Source: Bugula neritina
Lineage: Eukaryota > Bryozoa > Gymnolaemata > Cheilostomatida > Bugulidae
Assembly: GCA_964035545.1 (NCBI GenBank)
Contig: OZ037765.1
Coordinates: 12,084,698 to 12,148,697, forward strand
DNA: 64,000 nt
Direction: 5' to 3'
The notes under the pieces were generated by a model, which was given only the letters and a program-made list of their open reading frames with translations, searched no databases and was not told the origin of the DNA. Of this stretch, positions 1 to 41,400 are shown piece after piece (the stretch's first letter is position 1; each line of letters begins with the position of its first letter). Position numbers and translations under genes: made by a program.

Positions 1-736
1 GCAAGATTAGTATAATAGCAAGTATTTCATTATATTATCTATGCTTCTTATAGTGAATTTCATTGTAATATTTTTTTTATATTATTGGTTTCGGAAACTG
101 AAAACTTTTGGCTGCTCAGTGACATACTTTTAAAGGTTTCTTCAGAGCAGAAAGGAACATCACAATACTGAGCTCCTTCTGTGGTGAAGCACCACGGTCC
201 ATCGGGCATGTCTGTTTCACCGTTGATTAGCGGACCTCTGCAATAGTTTCTCAGCTAAAACGTTAAGTTTGTGGTATTTTGTTAACATGGTTACATAATT
301 TTGAACAGTATATGGATTATGGTATGTACATTACAACACAATTAATATAATCGATGTCATAGTAATAAATGACAAATCTAATTATATAAAAAGAATTGAA
401 AAATAACCTTATTATACATACTTTTATTTGTTTGACCTAACGTATATACTTTGCATATTTGTTAAAGTGTGATTATATTTAAAAATTTAGCAATGTACAT
501 ACATCTGCCCAAGAAGTGTTCCCAAATGCTGCTGCGCTAAACGTTTCATTAGTGCTCCAAGCACGGCAAGTTTTCCCACTAGCAGCAATGGTTGCTTTAC
601 CACTGTAATATCTTCCATCCTGCAGAAACTTGCATGTCTTTGGGGAAGGTGGCGATACAAATGAAATAGCACTGACATGCTGGTAATATAGCATCAATAG
701 CAAACCACCTACATTATCACAACAGCTAGTAAACAT
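1..736 (-). CDS. Secreted kringle-domain protein, 5' part (partial)
   Basis: Two exons are visible, 503-736 and 128-254. They join in phase 0 through GTATGT donors to make one complete kringle domain. All six kringle cysteines are present: TCKF, GKTCRAW, NYCRGP, PWCF, QYCDV and PFC. The typical AWS, NYCR and GPWCFT motifs are also seen. The ATG at 736 is chosen because it opens a hydrophobic stretch (GGLLLMLYY) ending in HVSA, a plausible signal peptide, about 35 residues before the first kringle Cys. Kringles are extracellular disulfide modules that bind proteins or lipids, found in proteases, ROR receptors and many invertebrate secreted proteins. The domains that would identify the parent protein lie beyond position 1, because exon 2 ends at a donor (phase 1) rather than a stop. 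An alternative is that 736 lies inside an exon read-through and the real start is further upstream. Confidence 0.8.
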
Positions 737-1664
737 AAATTTTATTCACATGCATATATAACTCATATATCAACATGTTTACTCTGTTATCTGAAAAATC
801 TTCTAAAGTTTTCTACATCTACATATATGTTCAGGCTATTTCTTGAAAGGTTTGATTAATTAAAAAGAAAATAATTAGGAACATAATATGTACTCAATTT
901 ATTCAGGTGATAATAGAGTTGACTATGGAAACACCACAAATAATATTTAGGAGAAAAATGCAACTCAAATGCTAGATACAACAAAATGTTTAATATACGT
1001 TTGATTAGCATGTCTATAAAACTACAAGAGGGAAGGGTTTAAGCTGATCCCCAAAACTGAAGAATGGCTACTTACTTCTTATTAAAACATTTGCCATGTT
1101 GTCTGCCAGCAAATTTCAACACGTTCTATTCGAAGCTGCAACTTACTGCTGACTCCTTCAACAGCATAGAATATCATGCTATTCATTGCAATATTTAGTT
1201 TCTAACATAAGTTTTCAAATAATCAATACCACATCCACCAGCATTTAATGACATGTATATATTTTGCAATGAAAAAAAAAAAATCAATTTTTAAAAGGAA
1301 ACTTAATATTTAGATTGCTTAGAAACACTTTGTTAAAAGCAAATAATACACAAAGAGCTAGTAATACTGTGACAGTGCATACACTATATGCTATAAATGC
1401 AAATGCAGATGCTGAGTGGAGACTGGGCCAACAATCACTCTTGCAAGTTCAATTCATTTCCCTTTAGTTCTGCCAATTTTGATTGTTTCATGCTACTAAT
1501 TTCTTATTTTAATTGTTAAGCAAAGCTTTGTAACAAAGTTTAAAAAAGTTTTAGTTCATTGTTGGGGTTACAGTAAATTATTTAAGTCATGAAGACAATT
1601 GCATAAAAAGTGTAAAGCAGTTCCATCAGTAGCTGTTACTTCAAGGTTTTGTTAGCTACTAAAA
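737..1664. promoter_or_regulatory. Intergenic region between divergent genes
   Basis: This 928-bp AT-rich stretch separates the start of the kringle gene (-) from the start of the small gene (+). If both starts are right it holds both promoters. I see no clear TATA box at a convincing distance from either ATG, no tandem repeat and no RNA gene. A short A-run lies near 1,271. Assignment as promoter is inference from gene orientation only. Confidence 0.35.
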
Positions 1665-3486
1665 ATGGACAAAGGTTGCTCATTGGATTACCCATTAAGT
1701 AGACAGAAAAGACAGTTTCTGTTTGCCAACCGTCTGGCAGGTCTCGGAACACCAAATACAAACGACTTTGCCTGGAGATACTCTCTTCTGGACAGACCAC
1801 CGCTGACTTATAAGCAGACCAGATCTCAAGAGTGCCAAAGTGCAAAAGAATCTACATACATGGCAGACTATGTGTATGAGTATACTTGATCTGTGTTTCC
1901 AGCGTGCAGCCTGTTTGTTGCTGCGTACTGTAGGCCCCTTATAACAAAACTATTCTGTAGAGTTTTACATTTAAAGTAGCCTTTTAATTCACAATGCTTG
2001 TGAAATATTTCATTCTTTGAATTTTAAAATCATTACTTATTATTTGCAATACTTAATCTTTTATCTTTATAAAACTTGCAATTGTATTGGGATGTGCTCT
2101 CTATAAAAAGCTTGGATTGGGGAGAGGTATCGCGATAAAATGTCCTTCTTTACTTTATTATCTTGGCATAATATTATGCTTTTGGAGTTGTTAATATAGA
2201 CACATTAAGAACAAAACGAATGGTACATCTTTGTTAACTAGCCAGGCGAGGTCTTCAGTAACCAATCAGACTTGTGATTTTCTACATTTTAGGCATTTAA
2301 AACCTGGTCCTATATTTTATTACCACGATGTGCCTTCAATAGCTAAATTGCAGCCTATAGGAACATCTTCAAAGAAATTAGCTGTACAAGCACAGAAAAC
2401 AAACTACAAAAGACGGATACTCAGGGATGGCACAGGCATACCGGGACTGGAGCGTGAAACCTTAGCCAACTTTGTAAAGTGAGTTTCAGGTTTTATGGCC
2501 ATCATTATACTCTGCAAAGAAGGTCAAAGGTGAATTTTTTGAATACAAAAACACAATCTAACTGGTTTAAGCTCTAATTTTTTCAAGGGTTTAAAACACT
2601 AAATATTATAAGAAAGATTTAACTAGTCTTAGAAAAATAGTTACAGACTGTGCACACAATATTTTTTTGATAAAATTATTTACACTCGCTAGGATTATTG
2701 AGATCTATTTATTTGTAAAATCAAACTATAGTTGGTTGAATATTAAGATTTTTCAATTTATTGACCTAATCTAACAACTTTTGAAAACATCTTTCTGTTA
2801 CAAAAAGTATATGCATGGGACGTAAGCCTTTATCTGTACATTGTTGCACTCAAAACATATCTTCAGAGTAATTTTTCAGTTGACAAATCTTCAATTCTGC
2901 ACAATTTCTTATCAGTTGCACAAGATAATGAATAGTTAAGAATCTAAAGCTTGAAAATCATTTGCAATATACATTCCATGTAATTTGTGGCAGGTGTCCT
3001 TGAATAATGTGTGAGATTATATAGAAGTCACCAGTTTTCAAGATTAGCGTCATAATGCCTGGTGAAAGCAAATATAAGGGGGGGTACAAAATTGGGAAAA
3101 ACTGCGTTTTCAAGAAATGGGTAAATTAAACAAAATGAATAAATTAGCTACAAGAACAAACTGAAACTTTGGAATTATCAAGAAGGCTTACGGCCATAAT
3201 TAAAACCTGTAAATCGCAAGGCAATATTAGAAAATTAAGAAACCAAGATTTTACCAATTACTACGAAAAGAATTATTGTTTTATGTGATTGCTTTATCCT
3301 ACCAATTTTTACTAGGCACTTGATTGATCCAATTTTACTGCACGCCCTAACCTTCTTTGTGTATAAGTGCAGAGTTGTATTGTGTCTTTAAATTTATTTA
3401 CCATTTCCTGTAGAATACAGAAGCCAAAAGAAATAATTTCAACTCATCCACAGCAAATATTCCAGAAAATATCAGCTCAAATATAA
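1665..3486 (+). CDS. Small unrecognised protein, three exons, 155 aa
   Basis: Proposed exons are 1665-1873, 2293-2478 and 3414-3486. Exon 1 ends at a GTATGA donor. Exon 2 follows the acceptor ctacattttag and ends at GTGAGT. Exon 3 follows a pyrimidine-rich acceptor ending in ctgtag and reaches a TAA. Phases agree at both junctions (2 then 2) and the total is exactly 156 codons. The protein starts MDKGCSLDYPLSRQ, contains LKPGPIFYYHDVPSI near residue 72, and ends in a basic/polar tail (QKPKEII, IFQKISAQI). It has no signal peptide, no membrane segment and no motif I can name. The Tyr/Pro/Arg-rich, compact composition resembles small axonemal microtubule-associated proteins, but that is a weak impression and not an assignment. 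It is convergent with Scribble, whose stop lies 760 bp downstream. Confidence 0.6.
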
Positions 3487-4245
3487 ACATGACACCTAAT
3501 GTTACTCTGTACCAACAAATGGAGAAGCTTTGACTAAACAACTGTAACTAACTTATTAAAGACAGCAGCAGTTTATTATATACATGAACTTAAATCAGCT
3601 GAACATGACAGTATTAATTCATAAAATACTTGAAAACAAATATAAATATTAGATAGCAAATTTATCAGATGTTAAAAACTTGATGCTACATACAAAATTT
3701 TTCAATATTTAGTTATAAAATGTAATTGTTAATTACTTACCTGTGATATGATTGCAAAGGATAAGCTTTGCACAGCACAATTCAAATTGATCAACTAGTT
3801 TTTGTCAACTTCCAAAGAAAAATTTTGCCAAGAAATAAAATCCCAAATAACAATATATCAGTTGTAAATGTTGTAAATGGCAGTATTAAATTTTAAACTT
3901 TCACAATTTGTATAACTGAATAATTGAAAAAACCTGTGAAATTCAGAAAATACAAAAATAAGTTATGGATAACTGCTTGCCACAAAGTAGCAAAATTTAA
4001 TACGAACTTCAGCCGCAATTAAAACTATATGTAATACTCTATATATGCAAAATTAAGTAATAATTAAAATATCTAAAACTAAGGTATTACCAAAGATACA
4101 ATTAGTAAATAATTTAAAGTGCAGTCATAGCCACTATGATAAATTGCGATGCCATAATAATTATTACAATTAGTAAGTATATTAGCTATCCCTGCTGTGG
4201 TAAATTACAAGAAACGTTTCTATATAAAACAGTGCCAGGTTGAAA
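3487..4245. other. Shared 3' intergenic region of convergent genes
   Basis: AT-rich DNA between the stop of the small + strand gene and the stop of Scribble (-). An ATTAAA on the + strand near 3,552 and an AATAAA on the - strand near 3,570 could be the poly(A) signals of the two transcripts, which would then end almost back to back. I see no gene, repeat array or RNA gene here. Confidence 0.4.
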
Positions 4246-33604
<29,359 letters not shown>

Positions 33605-33910
33605 TGTAAGAAGACTGTTGAGAAAAGTATCAAAAGAAAGCTAAGCAAATATGGTGCGGCACTGGCTCACAAATCCAGCGTGGTTGCAAGTTGAAAATGA
33701 AGCAGTAAGTCCGCACAAACTCAAGCATGACGTTGGATTGGTTGACGAATCCATAAAATCATGTGACCCATATTGAAAGCGAGGCTCATACACCGCCATA
33801 CTGTCAAATTTTAGTGACAGTGTTTCGTGTAATTAAATGTGATTGTCATAGTGAAAAAACGCAAGTGTGAGCAAGTTATACTAACTAATATTTATTTATC
33901 ATACCTCGAC
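33605..33910. promoter_or_regulatory. Head-to-head promoter of fibrillarin and YTHDF
   Basis: 306 bp separate the two ATGs, which point away from each other. Visible candidate sites are two ATTGG words (inverted CCAAT) around 33,730-33,745, an E-box-like atcatgtgacc near 33,760 and ccgccatact near 33,794, which resembles a YY1 site. There is no TATA box. A compact TATA-less bidirectional promoter is usual for housekeeping genes. These motif assignments are by eye only. Confidence 0.6.
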
Positions 33911-36900
33911 ATGTCTACCCGTGTAGATCAAGTAAGTTTTTATTATCTGGTTAATGAATCATAGCTGTTTTATTCCCAAAGTGAAGGCCAAAAAGCAAGA
34001 AATAGAATTCCTAACAAGTCACTGAACTCAAGTGTTCAGACAAGTCTGACAGTGGGGTGTGACTAGTGACTTGTCCTATCACTTGAGTATATCTCATCAC
34101 ATTGAAATTTGCTGACACTTGAAGTGAAATTGTTATAAGCATTATGATCACGCTTAATAAAAATAGCAAAGGGTAGGTACTCGATTTGGTTTTGATTTCC
34201 TTTTGAGTTTCAGTTTAGATTCAGATTACACTTGCTCACTTGAAGCTACTACCAGTAAGTTACTGTTATTGTTAATTTTGCTGTAGTTTTATGCTTAGTG
34301 GTATTTTTAGTATCATTAAAATTACTACTAAAAGCATAAGAACTTTCTCATAGTCATTATGTTGGTATAGAATAGGTTCCCCCCTCCAGCAGGGTAAAAA
34401 AAGATGTGTTAACATTACGATCGGTTAGTAACATGGTAATAGCCTCAGCTAGTACTGGTAAGGATAGAAGTAATAAAATATCCGTAGTGTAATACTTATA
34501 CTTATGTTATAGTAATAGATATTCATATACGCAGTTATAATTGTTTAAGCTATACTTCTGCTAATACTAGGGCTAGCCGTAACACTTACTCACTAAGAGC
34601 AAGTCTTCGTCTAACTCAAACTGCAATACTAGTGGCTATAATTATACTTGAAGTTAATATGTTATAGTATTACTTGTACTCCTCCTCCTTAGTCACTGAG
34701 TTAGTCATATAATCAAAATACAGCAACAAATTATTATTGTCACCAGGCACACAAAGCCTAGTTGTGTGTGCTTTTCGGTTAATTATTACTAAAATATTTG
34801 CAACTTGTGTTTATTACTTTATAATACCATTAGTTTAAAATCGTCATCCATTATTAATTGTAGAGAGGAAAGGCATCACAGCAGCAGAATGGTCCTCCTG
34901 GTATGTATCAGTATATTCATAAATCATGTCAAAAAGTAAAATTTATGTGGTCAATATAATTTTTATCATATACATTATGTTGACTTTTATACTATTTCGC
35001 TGTAGTAAATGGTAATGTGAGGGTAGAGGATTATGATTACAGTGGCCGCCCTACACATGTGCATGCTCAACATCATCCTCAGCAAGTAAGCTATGATTAT
35101 AACAAGGACTCTATTTTATTTGAAAAAAGTGACTCAACTATTGTATATTCTTGGTCAGAAGATGAGTAAGAGGGAAATATTTTATATAGATAATAATGAC
35201 TTGCTTTTTACTGGCTACTGTTTTTCTAATTTGAAGGCACAGTATGGTGCTACAGTGCAGATGTCCAGTCCTTCAGCTGACAGTTATGCTTATTATCCTA
35301 TGGGCTATCAGCCTCAGGCGGCATACTTTGATTCTACTCCGTGGTCCACATCTGGGACTGATCCCTTGTCATATCTAAGTGGATATAATCAGCAGACTAT
35401 GGGTGCTGCAGATTTTATGCAGTTTCCAACGTTTGACTATAGCTCGCTATGGCCTGGCTATGCAGCAGCAGACTATTGGGGATCACCACAGCAGTCTGAT
35501 CCTAAGCTACTAGACGGGCAAACTTATATGACTGCTCCCATGGACCAAGTATATTCTGATGCTTACAATTCTACTGGTGCTCTTCAGAAAACTTTGACTA
35601 ACAATCAAGGTATGCCAGTAGCAAATAATGAAGCCGGTGATGTAAAAGATTTGGAACAGAGTATGCATACAATGTCAGTGAACGGACATTCTAATGGCAG
35701 CCAAAGTTCGCCTAGTGAGACATTGCTACAAGACCCTAATGTAGCTAATGTCAACAACTCTAGTGTGATTACAACTGCTAACTCTGCAACTCCATCACCT
35801 GCAAAATCTTCATGGGCAAATGTAGCTAAGACGCCTGCCAAACCAACTAAGATTTTGACTCGTCCCCAACCATCCAAAACAACGCAAGAAGGTAATTGGG
35901 ATAAAGGTGCATCTAGATCAGGTCAACCCTCCCAGGGGCAGCGTGCTGGTGCATGGTCTGCTCCAAGAAATCAACGCAATGGTTCATCTACGGCAAACTC
36001 GGATCGATCAGCTAACCCTAGGCAGCAACATGCCGACAAACATGATTCCGCCATGGATCCCACTCTGAATAAGCTTAAGTCATCGAATGCCTACAACCCC
36101 AAAGCATTCGACCTTACTGCTAAGAATGCCAGATTTTTTGTAATTAAGAGTTACTCAGAAGACGATATCCACCGTGCTATTAAGTATGGTGTTTGGTGCA
36201 GCACTGAGCATGGAAATAAACGCTTGGATTCAGCCTATAAAGAAAGAGAAGGCAAAGGACCAGTATACCTGTTTTACTCGGTGAACGGTAGCGGGCATTT
36301 TTGTGGCATGGCCCAAATGATGTCCGGTGTAGATTACAAAACAAATATGAGTGTGTGGACTCAGGATAAATGGAAGGGCAGCATGGTTATAAAATGGATA
36401 TATGTAAAAGACGTTCCCAACGGTCACCTTCGCTACATTCGTCTTTCCAACAATGAAAACAAACCTGTGACTAACTCACGAGACACTCAGGAGGTTCTTC
36501 CTGAACAAGGCAGAGAGGTATTAAAGGTGATACACAATTACAGACATAGCACTTCAATTTTTGACGATTTTGGCCACTACGAAAAGAAAGAGGTGGAAGA
36601 AACCGATAGTGATAGGAAAAAGCCTTTGCCAAAACTGGCAGTAAGTAACTTATAGTTTTGTGTATTTTAACATTCTCTCATGCCAATCGTTAGTTGCTGT
36701 ACACATTCTTGATGTTCGAGTCAGTTCCATATTTACTGGCTAAGAGTTTGTACACAAAATTGTAAATCAATATCAACAATAATAATCCTGTAAAAATGCA
36801 ATTATAGTCAGCTGTTTCTGTTCTTCCTTCATTTTTCTGTGGTCTGCTCACATTTATTTGCTCAGAATGATGCCCACTGCAAACACTTGAAGCATACCAT

Positions 36901-37152
36901 ATTTATTATCTCAATTTCAAAATCTTTTGATATGTATTTATTTTATAGTGTCTATGCTGCCTCAACTCTTATTTTTCAATTTGCCAAATGAATAAGTTTT
37001 TAATGTCTTAGTTTCTAATCACCACTCCCCAGTTTCACTATTGCATCTTTATTATGTAAACATGGGCACAACTGTGTAAGCTAAGCAAACTAAAAGTTGT
37101 CTATCAAACATGTTTAAATATATTTCATTTTTAGAATGGAAGCAGAAATTGA
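33911..37152 (+). CDS. YTHDF: YTHDF-family m6A mRNA reader
   Basis: Exons 33911-33931 (MSTRVDQ), 34864-34900, 35006-35085, 35237-36640 and 37135-37152 (ending NGSRN and TGA) total 520 codons (519 aa). YTHDF proteins bind N6-methyladenosine in cytoplasmic mRNA and promote decay, partly through condensation of the disordered N-terminal half. Residues 1-300 are Tyr/Gln/Ser/Pro/Asn-rich and disordered ([17 protein letters not shown]). The YTH domain follows (about 340-490): [61 protein letters not shown] and [11 protein letters not shown]. The three tryptophans of the m6A aromatic cage are present (GVWCST, and the two in [10 protein letters not shown]). The start is supported by similarity of MSTRVDQ to the vertebrate MSASSVDQ start. 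If the final intron (donor GTAAGT at 36,641) is retained, the protein ends VSNL four codons later. An AATAAA lies near 37,290. Confidence 0.95.
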
Positions 37153-38426
37153 GGACTAGTCCGCCAACATTGAAACAAGACTGTTAACTGTTTTATGGTG
37201 ATTGGTGTATTCTTAATTTTTGCTCATTCCAATTAATCGTATAACTATTGTCACAGTTGAAATGATAATTTCTACATTGATAACTTCATAATAAAACTTT
37301 TGATATTTTCATAAGACTATTGTATTTATTAGTACTCAGGATATCCATTGTATCATAATTTTGTTGCAATGTCATAAATTTGATGAGTAATACATGTGTT
37401 GTGAAAAGCCTGCTGTCAACATGTTGTTATACGGTCCTCATCTGAATGTATGAAAATTATGATTAATATAACTACTACACCTAAATGAATTCGTGTGATT
37501 GAGGTAGGCTAAAATTACATGATCATGGTTGCAAATCATCTATGATTAGTTATGGGTCTGCATTGTTGGTGGTTATATATAGAAAATTTACTGTATGAAA
37601 ACTATGGAAAATACAATTACATATATAACAAGCCCTTGACATAGTTCAACGCAGCAAGATAAATTTTATACCAACTGCTTAAATAGAGTCATCTCCCTTA
37701 CTTTGAGCAATCGTAATGCCAACGTGTTGCAATACCTTCGTGGAGTACTAGGAGCAAGGGGTATAGACTATAGAACGCTTCATATATGAACAGTCATGTA
37801 ATGCATAGTTATAATCACTGAAATGTATTCCGATTCAGTGGTGGTGATTGCATTGCCAATATTGACCAATTGGTGGCTGACTGACAGTCTTAACTGGTGT
37901 CCATGTGGCACAGGTACTTGTTCTAGATTGAGAAGATAACTCTATGAACAGATTAATCTGATGTTTTGTTCACTGACAGTTTTACAATATTACTTCAACC
38001 ATCTTTACGTACGTCATTACATGGTGTCATTCTTTTCGAAATTTGCAATATCTTACATTCGGCCTAATTCAGGCAAAGAGATCCCCCCCACACACAAGCA
38101 CACGCACAGAATAATAAAATATATTTAGCTAGGTAATAGCTTTCATGTTATGAAGCATGTTGGCACCCCTTTCCTTTCCCAATATTAGGTTTGGATTTAC
38201 TTCAAATTTTTTTCAAGCTAAAATCTTACACCAATTAACTATGAAAGACAGTTATCAAACACATACTTTTGGCAAACTGAGGGATGAACAACTGGACAGG
38301 AGGCTAGAGAGAAACCCTGAGTATTATTGCATCATTCAATGTGCTGTACATGATGGTACGGCTGCAATGGACAGTCAAGTGCTATTTATGCTGGTATGGC
38401 AGTGATTATAGCCGTGTTGGCAGGAG

Positions 38427-38477
38427 TTCCTTTAAAGGAAGTACCAGTGCTTTCATGACAGGACTGCAATGCAGTCC
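38427..38477. repeat. Two adjacent short palindromes
   Basis: ttcctttaaaggaa (38427-38440) is a perfect 14-bp palindrome. ggactgcaatgcagtcc (38461-38477) has perfect 8-bp arms around one base and is followed by ctttaaa, echoing the first. They lie 20 bp apart. They may be a remnant of a small inverted-repeat element. Confidence 0.6.
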
Positions 38478-41400
38478 CTTTAAAAATTAAATCACCATAC
38501 ATATACTGTAATAACTCTGCAGTATCACAAGTTAAATTTCCTGTAGCTACTTAGCAGATTCTTTTGCATTATAACACCTTAAAAACATCTCTCTAACCCA
38601 CCCACTACCAATACCCACATACATTTGCTCTGCATGGGCAGAACCCTACAGAACTCATATTGTTTACAGTTAAATTTACTTGTAATTTACCTCAGTAGTA
38701 TTCTGCAGTTTTTTATTCAGTATGTATCTCCAATACTATGATAATATTGTTAGAATTACATAATGTTGATTTTTATTGTGACTGTTTAATGGTAAGATAA
38801 TGCTATTGTAGTAGATTTGGGAAGTTATCACCACATTATGTCTTGGAAAGTGCCAGAATGCATTAACTATTTATATTTGCGTTGTTGATGAACATTGCAT
38901 GGTGTAATTAATAATAAGAGTAGAGTAACATTTTGGAGGTCACTTTTTAAATTGCATGAGCACTAGCCTAGTTCTAAAGGTGCTTTATTTATAATTTATG
39001 AGCTATTTCCAAACTGTTCAGCCAATCAGAGTACACCAGTGTTCAAAATATGTCTGGTTCTCTATTTATGGGTTTTCCATAAGCAGTGAATAAACAACAC
39101 AGCTGTTTTTCACAACAACATTTTAGATGGGTATAAACCGAGTTAATTTATTTATTTCAAATGGGCAGGTCAGCTAGTGTGCTGCGTTGATGTATATACC
39201 ACATGTACTCTATTGCAGTGAGTAGTTTTACTATGTAAATAAAATTAGCAATACTAAACCACACACAGCTATAAAGGGCAGCAAAATGACATTATACTCT
39301 TTCAAAGTTATCCGCTTTAACACCTTTTTTACATAGCAAGTTAGAAGTTATCTTACCTTGTAGTTTGGACCGTAAGGTGAGATAACTCTATGATGCTAAA
39401 TGCAGAACTAAGTAGTAGACTATATATACATAGACTACAGGCGAATAATAAATGCAAAATAGAATGAATTATATTTGATTCGGTGCTTTCAATGTATTTT
39501 AAGCAAGTTATTAGCAGACAAAGGAGATGAATTAAAAAATTGCCTTTTTTGTGCAAAAGTATAGAAATTGATATGAGCATAGATAGGAATAAGAGTTTTT
39601 TGAGACATAAGAACCGCTGTTTTTATAAAAAGTTTAGTCAATTTGCAGCATTAATTATGAGCAATACTTTACAATTTATAAGCGGAATATATATTAAATA
39701 TTTTATGTTCAGCAAAGTTTGTTAAACACAAGGCACATGTTTAGGTTTGTAATTTAGTGTTTTGTCTGTAAAAGGTACTAAAATTTGTGACACATAACTC
39801 TTTAAAATAGGGTAAAAGTGTTATAAGGGCTAAATTGTATCAAATTCATTCTATTATGTGGATAACCAAAGCTGTCTTTTAACTTTGAAGAATGGGGAAA
39901 GACAATTCTTGTTCATTACCTACTTTCAAGGTTCTAGCAGGGTTAACAAAAACAAAGCATTTGTTAAAAAGTCAAAATTCAATCAAAAATAGTTGCCAGA
40001 ATTCTATAAACGTTTAAAAGTAATCATTTTTATTTACTTTTTTCTGTGAGTAAACAGTGTTTGAGTTTAATTGGTGTACTTGCCAAAAACCTGTTGAACA
40101 ATAATATCAGTAATGTCCAATGTTAGTGATAGGGTGAAATATAAAAGAATTTTTACTTGACATCCAATATGCAGCGCTAACAAAATTGAAGTTATAAGAT
40201 CAGTTTGTTGGGTAAGAATGTGACTGTATCAAGGTAAAATCCTAATGTCAGCCTCAGATATTTTAACTGCAACATTCTATTTTATGTTCTGCCGATTTAC
40301 ATGATCAGATTTTAGCACTTTTAAAAAGGTCGTTAATAATATTTTGGTAGACCGAATTGTTAACAGTTCTGAATACTCTAAGGTGAATAAGAGTCCTGCC
40401 CACATAGAGCAGGTTTTCGAACGGAGTACTTCGACTGGAAAGAGCAAAATTGAGCTGTTTTGTGCAGATTCCATTTGGTCAACATATTAAACAAATGCTA
40501 AAAAAAGTTTAATCTGTTTGACTGAGTACTACTTAGCAATTCCTCTTTTGTTTTTCAAATTATTACATTCTTATTTTTATTGCTTTATTGATAATCATAA
40601 GATGTCAAAACAAGACAATTTCTAACATTTGGCAATAAAGTCATTGGCAAATACCATTGGTCATTCAGATTTTGCTCCAGCTGGCAAAATGTTATGCGTG
40701 GCAGGTGACTCCCCAACTGACTTTTGCCGCATACAGAAATTCTGCTACATTCTACAGAACCTAAGCAGGAAGTTACTATATTATCAACAGTTATTAGGTC
40801 AAAGGTTTTTGAAAACAGATGAAAACCATGTGGTACAACACTTGTTGGTTATAAACTCACTAATAGGCATATCATAATCTGAACTCATGCATGTTATTCA
40901 CAAGTGCTTCAACTGTTTCAATATGTATGTTTATTAAGCGAGTTAAAAATAAACATATGCCTGTACAGCACAAGGTGGTGACAGGTGAGAAGTGTTACAA
41001 CAAAGTGTAAGAGAATGTAGGGGGCAATGATACCAATTAAGTTATTGCAAAACGATTTTAAAATATTTGGCATAATTGAAAGACTAATTAGGAAGGATAG
41101 AAAAAAATTTAATCATCATATCTGACAATTCAGCATTTAAACTGGTTCCTCAAGTAAACTTCGACAATTAAAGAAATATGCAAGAAAGATTACGGAATTT
41201 AGTAATAAGACTCATGCATGTAGGTGAGAAAATAGGTCTTTGAGAAGTGATGCTGCATAGAACTGATGCATAGAGTTCTCGCTTTAGTTTCAAAGTCTTG
41301 GTGTTTATACTACGCTAATTTTTAAAGTTGCTGAAAAATTAGCTGAATAGCCTTAAGCAATATCACACATAGCCAGATGTCATACAATATCAGGCAATTT

